This document shows positions 41,881 through 53,872 of a stretch of DNA of 64,000 bases, piece after piece. The stretch comes from Ceratotherium simum simum (taxonomy: Eukaryota > Chordata > Mammalia > Perissodactyla > Rhinocerotidae). The notes below the pieces were generated by a model that searched no databases, was not told where the DNA came from, and saw only the letters and a program-made list of their open reading frames with translations. Within the stretch, counting starts at the first letter, position 1; the number at the start of each line of letters is the position of its first letter. Made by a program: the position numbers and the translations under genes. The DNA lies in contig NW_004454261.1 in assembly GCF_000283155.1 (NCBI RefSeq), positions 3,367,915-3,431,914 on the forward strand, given 5' to 3'.

Positions 41881-43145
41881 CCCCCCCAGCAACATCGGGC
41901 CCTTCCCAGCCGACTGGAAGCCTTCTCACGTTTTGCTGTTTTCTCCCATTGGACTGCCTGCCCAAGAGAGAAAAAAGAAATTGGACCTGCATGTTAAGAC
42001 GGATTTTTATTATTTTTAGTTTTTCCCTTCGCCCCCCCCCCCTTTTGTACTCTCTCACGGCCCACAGACCCTTCTCGAAACAGAGCCAGCAGCTGTGAAC
42101 ACAGACCAGCACCAGTCTCCCTCCTGGCCCCCTGACAACCCAGTCACTAAAGTATTTTCTAGAATATTCCAGGGCAAGGGTAGTCCACGTACCGCTTTCC
42201 AAGAAGCGGCCAGTTTTATGTCAGCCCACGTCGGGGGTACCTCGGCTCCGGAAGCCCCTTTCTGCAGCTCCTGCCGCCTTTGATCTGTCTTCAGGGGCCT
42301 TCCAGCCCTGTGAGAAGCCGCTTTGTGAGTCGACCTTGGCCGCCCGGCCATGCCTGCTCGGACGAGCTCACTGCCAGCCACGGCCTGGGCGCCTGGGTCC
42401 GCCCGGCCCTCGGACCGCGGGTTTTTGCATGAGGAACTCTTTAGTTGCAGCTTCCTACGAGACGATTTCCGTTACCCTGTGCCCTGTCACGGGCAGAACC
42501 GGGACGTCCTGGGGGCCCAAGACAAGTTTCTGGGACTTTTCTTCCTATCGAGCGTTTTGACGGAGGCGTGTCTGACTCGGATCCTCTTTCTCCAGTGCTG
42601 ATGGCCGACAGACCTCGAGGGGCGTGATCACGACCTTTCAGCCTGGCCCCCGAGCCTATCCTAGCCTGTCTGTGTCCTGGCCCACTGCCCTTCTGCCCAC
42701 AGGTGGTCCCACCGGCCCGGCGCATCTGGGTCCTCAGCGAGCCCCCACCTCCATATAGAGCTGGTGGGGGCCCCTGGTGCCACCGCCCCGGCCTGAGATT
42801 GCCAAGCAGCCGCCAGAGCTGCTTGTAGGGGGGACAAGCCAGGGCCAGGACGTGCAGCCACTGCAGGTGTCCCCACGGCCCCTGCTCGAGCAGGACCGGG
42901 GAGGGAGGAGAGGTCTGGTGCCACTGCACCAGCGACAGCGTTGGTGGCTGGCTCGTCGGAGGCCCGGCCGTGGTCTAGGGCCGTCTGCAAGGTAGACCCT
43001 GAACCGTGTGTGTTGTAGGTAATAGTAGGAGACGGGCTGCCGTCAGCCACCTGCAGCCCGTTACACGTCCTCGAGATGTATCCTAACTTGAGTGCTAGCC
43101 GTGGCGACAGGCGTAACGTGTGGGGAATAAATAGACATCGTGACC
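41881..43145 (+). other. SGTA: SGTA terminal exon, 3' UTR
   Basis: A strong polypyrimidine tract and CTGCCAG acceptor end at 41880, and an AATAAA lies at 43126-43131. Together with the donor just after the stop codon this supports a spliced 3' UTR with a final exon of about 1.26 kb. I recognise no transposon inside it, whereas the 40681-41880 intron holds a SINE. Confidence 0.7.
43126..43131 (+). terminator. SGTA: SGTA poly(A) signal AATAAA
   Basis: A canonical AATAAA is followed within 40 nt by GT-rich text ('ctctgcgtgacctcggtg'-like). Cleavage is expected near 43145-43150. It is the only canonical signal I saw after the last SGTA acceptor. Confidence 0.75.
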
Positions 43146-44004
43146 TCTGCTCGGCTCTGCGTGACCTCGGTGCCACCCTCCCCTCCCTGCCCCCAGCTTC
43201 CAGAAACCCCAGCCTGTAGCTTCCACATCACTGGGCACATGCTACGTGGAAATCATGGCAGTGCTTGACATGATGCCTCTGTAAACACTTCCTGGGCCAG
43301 GGGTCGCGGATGGCTCCGAAAACTGCAAACCTCTGGGCTCATCCTGTATTCCTTCCTTCCCTTAGCTTTGTGTCCAGTCACCCCCTAGTGTAAAGGATGA
43401 CCTCGGGTCTGCCTAGGCTCCTAGGTTCTTGGACAGAGCAGTGAAGTTATTCTGTGTCGCTTTTCTAGTATGTTCTCATGGCACATAAACTCCCCATTCT
43501 GTAACCCAAAGAGCCTGAGAGAAGTGGTCCCAGGCAGCAAAGAGCCCGAGAACTTTCTGGGCTCATCTCAGCCCCAACCGTCGGGCGCTCTGGGGTCTCC
43601 TGGGCTTGGAAAGCGCTCCGTGAATGTCATGTAAACTTTACATGGACTCTCGGTCACCATTTACAACCTGCCCACGGAAGCACCTATATGCCCATTTCAC
43701 AGGCAAAGGCACGAGCTTTGTCTGCCCTGTGGTCACCCAGCCCGTGAATGTCAGACCTGGTGCGGCCTGGCCCCTGGCGCAGAGCCAGAGCCGTGAGGGG
43801 TGCATGAGGACCCCTCCTCCATGTGGGGCGGCCCGCTCCATCCCCAGGTGGAGAAACGCGATTCCAGGCTCTGCAGTTAACTGTCCTCAGCTCCCACAAA
43901 TCACAGAAAACGGACAGAATCAGCCGTCCCCGGGAGCACTCGCTGTAGTGAGCGCGGGAGACGGAGCGGGGAGAGTAAGGCCGGCGTGTCTTAGAGGGTG
44001 GATG

Positions 44005-44200
44005 CCTCTCTGTGGGGCATTCCTGCCCCCAGGGGACACTGGGAGACGTCTGGGGACATCTGTCACACTGGGGGTGCTCCTGGCATCAAGTGGGTGGGGC
44101 CCAGGGATGCTACTTAACTACCCACAGTGCCCAGGACGCCCCCCCAAAGAATGACCCGGCCCCGATGTCCGCAGCACCAAGGGGGAGACCCTGCTCTAAG
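44005..44200 (+). mobile_element. MER5A
   Basis: The wording 'tgcccccaggggacactggg', 'gtctggggacatctgtcacac', 'gctcctggcatcaagtgggtg' and 'cccagggatgctacttaac' is nearly full length, forward. Confidence 0.85.
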
Positions 44201-44574
44201 GGCATCCTGGGCAAATGAGTCTGACCAAAGGTGAGGAGTTGAGCTGCTGGGCAGGTGAGCAGGGGTCACGCTCCACGAGGCGTCCCGAGGGGGTGGCACT
44301 GGAGAGGACGTGTCCCCAGTGTGGGCTGAGGCCGGCTGGAGGACAGGTAGGTGAGGCAATGGCCGAGGCCACACAGCCGGCGAGGGCAACCTAATGGTGC
44401 TCCTGAGCGTGTCGCAGGCTCTGTTTCTCCAGGGCCCAGGGGACTGCAGTCAGGTGAGACCATCTTTGCTCAACCCTGGGCCTCCGAGCCAGAGGGTGGA
44501 ACTCAGGCACAGCCAAAAGATGGCCTCGCAAGGAATTCTGTCCCACACACAGATTTTACCCAAGGACCAAGAAG

Positions 44575-45300
44575 GGCATGGGGGAGTGTGTGAGCGTTCT
44601 CCAGAGAAACAACCAGCAGGATGTATGTATGGAGAGAGATTGACTCTAAGGAATTGGCTCACGTGATTATGGAGGCTGACACGTCCCAAGATGGGCAGTC
44701 AGCAAGCTGGAGACCCAAGAGAGCAGATGTGTAGTTCCAGTCTGAAGGCCAGTGGGCTCGAGACCCAGGAAGAGCTGATGTTTCAGTTCAAGTCCAAAGG
44801 CAGGAAGAGACTGATGTCCTCACTCAGCAGGCAGGAGCAGTGCCCTCTTAGCCTTTTAGCACTATTCAGACCTTCAACTGATTGGACGAGGCCCACCCAC
44901 ATTGGGGAGGACAATGCTTTACTCTGTCTACCCATTCATTTATTTTTATTTTTATTTTTTTGTGAGGGAGATCAGCCCTGAGCTAACATCCATGCTAATC
45001 CTCCTCTTTTTGCTGAGGAAGACTGACTCTGAGCTAACATCTATTGCCAATCCTCCTCCTTTTTTTTTTTTTTTCCCTTTTTCTCCCCAAAGCCCCAGTA
45101 GATAGTTGTATGTCATAGTTGCACATCCTTCTAGTTGCTGTATGTGGGACGCGGCCTCAGCATGGCCAGAGAAGCGGTGCGTCAGTGCGCTCCCGGGATT
45201 GGAACCCGGCCGCCAGTAGCGGAGCATGCGCACTTAACCGCTAAGCCATGAGGCCCGCCCTGTCTACCCATTCAAATGTTAATGTTCATTGAACCGTTCT
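44575..45300 (-). mobile_element. LTR-like element split by a SINE
   Basis: The wording 'gttctccagagaaacaacc', 'gaattggctcacgtgattatgg', 'cttcaactgattggacgagg' and 'cccacccacattggggagg', then after the SINE 'caaatgttaatgttcattg', is the reverse of the element found whole at 51227-51610. No coding sequence. Subfamily not named. Confidence 0.6.
44939..45260 (-). mobile_element. ERE SINE with target-site duplication
   Basis: A full-length reverse copy ends in the head complement 'aagccatgaggcccgccc'. The 14-bp duplication TGTCTACCCATTCA flanks it exactly at 44925-44938 and 45261-45274. The perfect duplication marks a fairly recent insertion compared with its host element. Confidence 0.95.
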
Positions 45301-45304
45301 CAGA

Positions 45305-45705
45305 CACACCCAGATCCCAGGAACTTCCATGGCAAAAGAGACTTTGCGGGTGGGATTAAGTTGAGGCCCCTGGGTTGGGGGATGACCCTGGATCCCCCGG
45401 GGGCCCAGTGTCATCAGAGGGAGGAGGAGGGTCAGAGGCAGAGAGAGACGGGAGACGCTGTGCTGCGGGCTGTGCAGACGGAGGAAGGGGCCCCAAGCCC
45501 AGGACGCGGCCTCTAGAAGCTGGAAAAGGCAGGAGACAGTTCTCCCTGGAGCCTCTGGAGGACAGCCCTGCCCGGACCTGGATTTTAGCCCAAGGGAGGC
45601 CCGTGTCAGGCTCCAGACCTCCAGGACTGTGAGATGATAAACATATTGTGATCCACTAAATTGGTGGCAATTTGTTACAGCAGCCATGGGAAACTAATAC
45701 ACGTG
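45305..45705 (+). mobile_element. MLT1-type MaLR LTR
   Basis: The wording 'gcaaaagagactttgcggg', 'ccaggactgtgagatgataaac', 'gtggcaatttgttacagcagcc' and the end 'gggaaactaatacac' matches the 3' part of an MLT1-like LTR, with its terminal CA. Confidence 0.7.
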
Positions 45706-45939
45706 TATACGAAGCATTCGTTCTGATGTCGCCGTGTTGCCCTCCAAAAATCTCACAGCAATTTGCCTTCCTTGTCTACCAATTTCCATTTCCACTCATA
45801 ACGTATGAGGACATGTCTGTGGCTGAAAATTTTCTAAGGATCAATTCTAATTGAGAAGATGGAGGGAGCTGCCTGGGCCGCTGTCTTTTCATTTTATGAA
45901 ATTCCCTGTCTGGGTACCTTGGAACCACCGAATCAGGTG

Positions 45940-46245
45940 GTGTGTGCATTTCCTGTGGCTGCTGCAACATTCCCGCAAATTCCGTGGCTTTTAACAACAC
46001 ACACTGTGCCACGGTTCTGGAGGCCAGAAATCGGCCTTGGTCTCACTGCGCTAAAATCACAGTCACCAAGGCTGCTTCCAGCTGGAGGCCCCAGGGGAGA
46101 ATCCATCCCTTGCCTTCTCCAGTTTCCAGAAGCCACCATGGGTGGTGTAGGCGATGAGGGGCCATCAGGACCTGTACTCGGCCCCCAGCTGGCCACTGGG
46201 CACTGGAAACACCTTTGACCCTTCCAGCAGGAAGCCAAAAACCTA
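45940..46245 (-). mobile_element. MaLR-type LTR, reverse, partial
   Basis: The wording 'cctgtggctgctgcaacattc', 'ggttctggaggccagaaatcg' and 'cagtcaccaaggctgcttcc' is the reverse of an MLT1-like LTR end. Confidence 0.65.
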
Positions 46246-46649
46246 CCCACTTCCTTCGGCCGCGGCCTGTGTGGGTCTCAGTGGGGTTGTGTTTCGCTTC
46301 CAGTGACCTTGAACTGCTGTCTCCTGCACAGACTGCTTTGCTGTTTCTTCCCCATTGGACGATGGCCAATAGGGAAAGGACCATCAAGGAGGAGAAAGGA
46401 ACCGTCCTCCGTGCTGCTGGCGGGTGTGGGAGCTTCCTGCTGTCCTCACCTGCCTTGTTACTCCAGGTGCCGAGGGTGGGTCAGCAGTATGGGCCGCCCC
46501 CCACTGGGGCTGGTCAGGGAGACAGGATCCCAGGGTTCCCATTGGCGTTTCCACAAAATCGCTCAGTGATTTCTACACACATTAAGCTTTGAGAACCACC
46601 AAATCAATGCAGGAAACGCATTTGTGTAGCTCCAGCTACATGCATAAGG

Positions 46650-47010
46650 AAATGGTTCAGTTTTTTAAACTGAGATAATTCACATAACATAAAACCCGCC
46701 ATTTAAAATTGTACGTTCAGTGGTTTTTAGTACATTCACAGAGTTGTGCAACCATGACCACTAATTCCAGAACATTCCATCATGCCAAAAACCCCCTTTC
46801 CATGAGCAGTCCTTCCCCATCCACTTCCCCCAGCCCCTGACAACCAGGAACCCACTTTCTGTCTGTGGATGTGCCTGTTCTGGACATTTCACATCAATGG
46901 AATCACACACCGTGTGTCCTTCTGTGTCTGGTTCTCTCACTGAGCATCGTGTGTTCGAGGTCCGTCCACGGTGTGGCTGTGTCAGGGCTTCGCTCCTCTT
47001 CATAGCCGAA
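46650..47010 (-). mobile_element. L1 3' UTR, antisense
   Basis: The wording 'aactgagataattcacataac', 'cagagttgtgcaaccatgacc', 'cccccagcccctgacaacc' and 'tgtgtctggttctctcactg' belongs to the same 3' UTR subfamily as other L1 pieces in the window. Confidence 0.8.
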
Positions 47011-47340
47011 TAATATAGGAACTGGATCTTAACCCTGGCTAAACATTTGAATCATCCAGGAAGCTTTTAACAACTACTCATAAAAATAAAGTGTTTTGTA
47101 GGTAATATTGTAAGTGGCAGGGACATCAATGAGCCACATCTTCCTCAAACAAGTCACCATTTAATGACCACCCACTGTGTGCCAGGCGCGTTAGTACCTT
47201 TCCTCCCAGTCTTCAAAGTGAGGATTTTCATCCTGAATCCACAGGCCCGGATGGAAAGCGTGTTACATACCAGGCTCCAGAAATCCTGTTTGCTTTCCAA
47301 TACACCAGCCTTCACGTCAAATCCCGTTAAAGGCTCTATG

Positions 47341-48405
47341 TTACTTATCTGTTGCCATGTCACAAGTCACCATAAACTCAGTGGCTTAAAACATCACACA
47401 TTGATAACTTTCCAGTTTCTATGGGTCAGAAATCTGAGTGCAGCTCAGCTGGGTCCTCTGCTCAGGTCTCAGCAGGCTGCTGTCGAGGTCCCAGCCAGGG
47501 CTGCATTCTCATCTGAGGCCCGACTGGGGAAGGGTCCTCTTCAGAGCTCATCTAGGTCGTTGGCAGAGTTCAGTTCTTATGGTTGTAGGACTGAGGCCCC
47601 CAGCCTCCCTCTGGCAGTTGTCTGGAGGCTGCCCTCCCTCAGCTCCTACAAGAGGCCTGCAGCTCCTCACCACCCAGGCCTCCTCTATTCATTTCCTGGG
47701 GCTGCTGCAACAAATTACTACAAATTTGGTGGCTTAAAACAATATACATTTATCCTCTCATAGTTCTGGAAGCCAGAAGCCTGAAATCAGTTTCTCAGGC
47801 CCCAAATCAAGGTGTCGCAGGGCTGTGCTCCCTCCGGAGCTTCTAGGGGAGAAGCCCTCCTTTGCCTCATCCAGCTTCTGCTGGTGCCAGCGCCCTTTGG
47901 TTTGTGGCTACATCGCTCCCGTCTCTGCGTCCGTCTTCACATGGCCTTCCGTCCTGTGTCAAATCTCCCTCTGCCTCCCTCTTATAAAGACCCTTGTGAA
48001 GACGTCGGGCCCACCCAGGTAATCCAGGATCATCTCCCATCTCAGGATCCTTAACTTAATGACCTCTGCAAAGTCCCTTTTGCCACGAAGGTGACATATC
48101 CACAGGTTCTGGAGATTAGGACGGGGACATCTCTGGCGTCATTATTTAGCTCTCTCCACAACTCCCAACACGGCCACTTCATCAAAGCCAGCAATGGCAA
48201 GGGAGCCTCTAGAGGGAGTTGGCTAGCAAGACAGAATCTTCCGTAACGTAACGCAATCACGGGAACAACCTTCATCACCTTCGCTTTACCCTGTGGGTTG
48301 GAAGTGAGTCACGGGGGCCCCCACACCCAACAGGAGGGGATTATGCAGACGGTGACCACCAGGAGGTGGGGGTCATTGGGGGTACCTTACAGCTTGTCTG
48401 CCGCC
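47341..48405 (-). mobile_element. LTR-like element interrupted by a second LTR-like element
   Basis: The left half, 47341 to about 47683 ('gttacttatctgttgccatg' to 'cacccaggcctcctc'), and the right half, about 48161-48405 ('caacacggccacttcatcaaag' to 'ggtaccttacagcttgtctgcc'), match consecutive parts of the uninterrupted copy at 53873-54455. Between them lies a different MaLR-like LTR. Confidence 0.65.
47684..48160 (-). mobile_element. MaLR-type LTR nested in an older LTR
   Basis: The wording 'cctggggctgctgcaacaaattac', 'cacatggccttccgtcctgtg', 'cttataaagacccttgtg' and 'cacaggttctggagattagg' is a nearly complete reverse LTR of the MLT1 general type, sitting inside the element described at 47341. 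Confidence 0.65.
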
Positions 48406-48909
48406 ACAGGCTCGAGCTTAGCCGAATCCTCCAGCTGTCTGTCTCTGCTACCAACCAGAAGTGACCTGATCGCCTTGACAGCCTCTGTGAAGGGGGCCGT
48501 CACGTTCAAAGGGCCGACAATGGAGGAGCGGTTGTGAATCACCAGGTCCCGGGTCTGGTGAGAGTCTGGGCCTCTTCGGTCTTTAGTGAACCCGCACCCC
48601 TCGTCTCCATGTGGCTCCCTATTTCTGTCAGTCACTTCCAGTGGGAATTCTTCAGAATGAAGAGGGAAACTCCGGCATCATTCTAAGGTCTTACAAACCT
48701 TCTAGAAAGTGCTTTTGGCAAAATCTAAACGCTTCATGCTGCCGGTTAAGCCTGTTTCCTCCTTGTCTGCGATTAGCAAGGATGGACTGGTGGCCCCCAG
48801 CACAGAGGGGAGGATTAAGTGGTCCCCACCTGGGCTGCCCGTTGAAATGCTCTGACGACCTTTAACACCGACACCTGCATCCCACCCCCGGAGACTCGGA
48901 CAATTCTTC

Positions 48910-49075
48910 TAGGGCGGCGATTGTCAACAGGGGCAGTCTTGCCCCCCAGGGGACACTGGGCAGTATCTGGGGACATTCGTGGATGTCAGGACTGAGGGGT
49001 GCTCCTGGCATCGAGTGGGTGGGGGCCAGGGATGCTGCCCAACACCCTGCAGGGTCTGAGAACTCCTGTCCTGTC
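48910..49075 (+). mobile_element. MER5A
   Basis: The wording 'gccccccaggggacactggg', 'gtatctggggacattcgtgg', 'gctcctggcatcgagtgggtg' and 'ccagggatgctgcccaacacc' is forward MER5A with a truncated 3' end. Confidence 0.85.
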
Positions 49076-49807
49076 TCTGAGCTCTCCTCGGCTTATTTAG
49101 CCAACCCGTCTAGTTCTGCATCTTAAGGAAGCAGCCCAGGTGACTGTTACGCACCTGTTGGGAGAACCCCACTTTGAGAAACATTGGTGGGCACATGAAC
49201 ATGAGCCATGCATTCCAGAAGCATCTACGTATGTCTCTTAGATCTTCCCAGATGATCTCCATTCCGTCCCTCCCATCCTGTGTATTGGTCACTTGGAGGC
49301 CCTGCAGAACCTCTTCCAAATTTCCCCCAAACACAGTTAAGTGCTCAGGAGAGACCCAGAAACTTTCTGGGGTGGCACCACTAGCAGAGTGGGGAAGGAA
49401 AAAAAAAACAGGAGTAGCTGTCAACATCTCATCCCAGGAGCCAGTGGCTTCTCTATGTGACTCGATGAGAAGTGTGTCATGGATAATTACTGCTCGATCC
49501 CACACGAGTCAAAAATAGGAGATTTCTGAATATTCTCGTCAGAGGTGCACTGAGCAAAAAAAAAAACAGCAATTAAACATGGATTTAGCATAAGTCGTGA
49601 CTTGGAAAAACTTCCAGGAGTAGGTTGAGCCTTGAGATGTAAGGCAGCTGCTGTTACCGTAGATGGAGTTAAGAAGACTCTGTTCTCTCCATCTCCGCAC
49701 CCTCCCCACGTCATTCCCAGGGGCTAGACCGCAAACCCCACCCGGGTTAAGTCCCACGAAGAAGCAACGAGGAAGAAAGAAAGTGTGTCTCTCTCTGTCA
49801 CAGAAGC

Positions 49808-50010
49808 ACAGCTCTCAACTGGGGGCGGTTCTGCCCCCAGGGGACACCAGGCCATGTCTGGGGACATCTGTGGTCCTCACGACTTGGGGCGCTCCTGGCA
49901 TCGAGTGGGTGGGGGCCAGGGATGCTGCTCAACCCTCTACGGCGCCCAGGACAGCCCCGAATGTCAGTAGTACCGACGGGGAGAGAGAGGCCCTACCCTG
50001 CAGTATTATC
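49808..50010 (+). mobile_element. MER5A
   Basis: The element opens 'agctctcaactgggggcgg' and includes 'tgcccccaggggacaccagg', 'gctcctggcatcgagtggg' and 'ggatgctgctcaaccctctac'. It is close to full length, with an intact 5' end. Confidence 0.85.
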
Positions 50011-50654
50011 AGCACACAGAAGACCCTAGATGTATGTCCCACATAAATAAATGTCCCAAACCGTTTTGCCAGCGGCAAAACTAATTTGCTCACTGGCTCT
50101 AGAGTGTCCCTGTATCGTCGCAGCAAAGATTTCACCCCAGCCTGGGTAACGTGAAAACCCAAAACTGAGTCATCTTCCCCACCTTTTCATCTTGCAAAAT
50201 CAATTACTTCCAAGTTGGAGCAAAAACCAATCTCTTGGGATGTGGCCCTCAAGCATGAGAAGCCGAGGCCACCAGGTGGCGCACCAGCGCCGGGGCCTCC
50301 TGGGTGCTGCCCCCTGCATCCCTGGGGGCCGGTGCGCAGCATCAGGACCAGAAACAACTACATCTGATCCTGAAACCGCCTGGGCTCGAGCCTAGAAACG
50401 CCCCCGTCCTAGAGATCGGCGTTGTGCTTTTTGAGCTGTTTTTCTTTTCAGAATGAGAAATCCTCCCAGCTGGGGACGTTCTGCCAGGCGCTGGGCTGTG
50501 ATGGGGCCACCATCCTGAGTTGCCCGATGCGATATAGGGTCAAAGAAAATGCATCCCTCCAGTGGTGAGGTTGGAGGGTGCAAACCACAAATTCTGCTCA
50601 GCTCACGGCTGTTCCCAGTTCTTTGTAAACTCATGTAGACTTGGGGAGTCCATT

Positions 50655-50850
50655 CTTTTTTTCCTTTTTGAATCTGAGGAAGATTCGCCCTGAGCTAACA
50701 TCTGTTGCCAGTCTTCCTCTGTTTTGTGTGTGGGACACCATCACAGCATGGCCACTGACAAACGGTGTAGGTCCGCGCCCGGGAACCGAACCCAGGCCGC
50801 TGAAGCAGAGTGCACCAAACTTAACCACTAAGCCCACCAAGGCTGGCCTG
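50655..50850 (-). mobile_element. Older, divergent ERE-type SINE, reverse
   Basis: The wording 'gaagattcgccctgagctaac', 'cagcatggccactgacaaac' and 'cccgggaaccgaacccaggcc' keeps the ERE plan, but with more changes and an internal deletion. AGTCCATTCTTT and ACTCCATTCTTT flank it as a likely decayed target-site duplication. Confidence 0.8.
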
Positions 50851-51114
50851 AGGGACTCCATTCTTTATTCCCTCTCTTTTATTATTGTGCTTCTCAGACT
50901 GTTTATCAACGTGTAGCATACATGCACAAAAGTGCACAAATTATAAGCAAACAGCTTAATGAGTTTTCACAAAGGGAACACCCATGTCATTGGCACCCAG
51001 GCCAAGAACAGAACCTGAGCAGCCCCCATCATGCCCCCTCCACTCATTACCACCCCGAAGGGCAACACTGCCCCAGTGCCTAATAGCGGGGGTTAGTTTC
51101 ACCTGTTTTTGAAA

Positions 51115-51905
51115 TGTATACAAATGGAGTCTATGAAACGTGAAACCATAAAGATTGTAGAAGAAAATATAGATTATGATTATGGGTGGGCAAAATTTTC
51201 TTAAAGAGAACACAAAAACCACTGTAATGGTTAATTTTGTGTGTCCACTTGGCTAGACCATGGTACCCACATATTTAGTCAAACACCAGTCTAGATGTTA
51301 GTGGGAAGGTATTTTTTAGATGAGATTAACATTTAAATCAGTTGACTTTGAGTAAAGCCGATAACCTCCATAAAGTGGGTGGGCCGCATCTAATCAGTTG
51401 AAGCCTTTAAGAGAAAAGACTGAGGTCCCCCCGAAGAAGAGGGAATTCTGCCTCCAGACTGCCTTGGGACTTGAGCTGCAACATCAACTCTTCCTTGGTC
51501 TCCAGCTGCTGGCCTGCCCTGCAGATTTCAGACTTGCCAGCCCCCACCATCTCCTGAGCCAATTCTTTAAAATAAATATGGTTCTCTGGAGAACCTTGAC
51601 CAATACAGGCTCTAACCATAATTTTTTTTTAAAATCAACAAATTAGACCACATTAAAAGAGAAGGAAAACGTGAGCCATTGAGTGAGTAAAGGCATTCAC
51701 AATATGTAGTTGACAAAAACATAAAGTACGCCTACAAATCAATGAGCAAAACAGAGATAGCCTAATTTTTTAAATGGGCAAAACACTTAGAAAGACATTT
51801 CGAAAAACAGGATGTACAATTGGCAAATATGTATACGAAAAAGGGCTCAATTTCATTAGACATCAGGAGAACACTAATTAAAACCATCATTTGAGACAAC
51901 TACAA
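51115..51905 (+). mobile_element. L1 fragment split by an LTR-like insertion
   Basis: L1-like text ('gaaaccataaagattgtagaag') stops near 51225 and resumes near 51612 ('aaattagaccacattaaaag', 'aatgagcaaaacagagatagcc', 'catttcgaaaaacaggatg'). The text between is an unrelated LTR-like element. Confidence 0.65.
51227..51610 (+). mobile_element. LTR-like element inserted in L1
   Basis: It begins TGTAATGGTTAATTTTGTGTG and ends 'ggagaaccttgaccaataca', giving TG...CA termini. It contains 'gtgggtgggccgcatctaatc' and 'ccagctgctggcctgccctg'. No internal retroviral genes. The reverse relative is at 44575. Confidence 0.65.
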
Positions 51906-53872
51906 GAAAAAACAAGTGCTGCACATTACAAAGGTGTGTCCAGAGTTCCAAGACCCCCAGGTGCGGGGATTTGCCAGGAGGACCCCAGGACTCAGCAGTG
52001 CTCGTCCTCTTGGCCGTGGTTTATACAGAGAAAGGACACGAAGCAAAATGAGCAGAGGAAAGGCACGTGGGGCAGGGATGGGGAGACCAGGCAGAAGCTT
52101 CCAGAGTCCTCTCCCAGGGGAGTCCCACAGGACGTGCCTAATTCCCCCAAACCAGATGTGACAGCGCGTGTGAGGTGCTGTCTCAAGGGGCTCAGAGACC
52201 CAGGCCCAGGGTTCACACTTGGGTCACACAGGGCGTCTGCCCGGCACAGATGAGAGTCCAGACCCAGGAGGAGAGCAGGTGCTCGGGGTAGACCTCGTGT
52301 GTGCACAGACAGTTTAGGGCCGGGGAGCCCCCGGAGTCCAGTCCCAGGTGCCACCGGGGGCCAGCCTGGCAATCTGGCCTGTCTGAGGATAGGAGTCTGA
52401 GGTCTGCTGTGTTAACTCTTTTCTGCACCAAAGGGGAAAAGCCAGCTGTACATTATTGTGAGGATGCTTTCACAGGCATCTACATACGTCAAAATCTATC
52501 TAACTGTACACTTTAAATACGTGTGGCTTATTGCATGTCAATTACACCTCAGTAAAGCTGCTAAAATGGTTTTATTTCATAGTTCCATGATGAGCTGTAT
52601 GGATCGAGCATCTTGTGTTTATTCACCTTTTGTATTTGTTCTCCTGTGAATTGTCATTGATCTCCCTTCCCATTTTTATTTTAGGATGCTTGTTCTTTAT
52701 CAAGTGTTCTGTCTCACCTGTTACCAACATTTCCTCTTGTCTGTCACTTATCTCTTAAGCCCATTCATAGTGTCTTTACTCTGGAAGATTTCTGAAATAT
52801 TCAATGCCGTCAAATTTGTTGGTATGTCTTCTCTCATGTGCTGAAAACATCTGCTTATACATAGGTCTTGGAGTCTAGGAGGCTTTCAAAAATATGTCTC
52901 GAATGAATAAAAGACCAAAGCTTACGCAACTCCTTCTCATTCTCTAAATAATTATGAATAAATACTGCACATTATGAATTCTCCTAGAGGAGGGAGTCAT
53001 CCTGTGGGCATTTACCTGGCGTGCTATTATTACAAATGACCTTTTTTGTTGCTGTTGTTCTTGTGAATTACAGAAACCAGAAAAAGAGTCAAGTCACTTT
53101 GTGTCTGATAATAAAAATAGCTGACACATATTTCGTGCTTCTAACGAAGCAGGCAGACAGCGGCGTCAAATGTTAGGAATTCATAGACATCACGTACTTG
53201 ACCTCTGCAAAGCCGAACTCAGTCTTTCGACACCTCTGACATCTGTGCCTTCTCCAGCTTTTCCTATTTTAGTGAGCAACGCCAGCATCCATCCAATTGC
53301 TCGAACCAGAAAACTAGAAGTCATCCTGATGCCTCCCACTCCTGCAACCCACACAGACGAACCAGGGCCAGGTTCTGCCCGTTCAGCCTCCAAGATATTT
53401 CTCAGATTCGTCCACTGCCCTGGATCACCCCTGCCAATGCCCTCATCTAAACCAGCACTAGTTCTTGCCCAAAGGACTCTTAACTGGTCTCCTTGCTTCC
53501 CCTCTGGCTCCCCAGAAATTCAGCCTTTCTGGACACAGGAGTCAGAAGAACCTTAAAACATAACTTGGATCACAACCCTCACCTGCTTAAAACTCTTCAG
53601 TGAATCATTGCAGTTATGGTACAATCTGAATTCCTTCACACGGTCTATAGGATTGTCTCTAACCTCTCACCTCCCCATTGCTCACTAACATTGAGCCAGC
53701 CTGGCTTTCCAGTTCCTCAAATACGGCAAGCTCTTTTCTCCCTTTGCCTCAAGCACCCTCTCTGCTGCCGCCATTTCTCACCATACTTTATTTGGTTAAT
53801 TCGCACAGAACTCTCTTTCTCTTTTTAATTAGTGGCAATTAGTACAACCTATAGTTTTCTCTCTAGGGATGT

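Noticed and set aside
41881..43145. Separate downstream gene after SGTA
   Set aside because: There is no coding potential; the acceptor and AATAAA fit the SGTA terminal 3' UTR exon.
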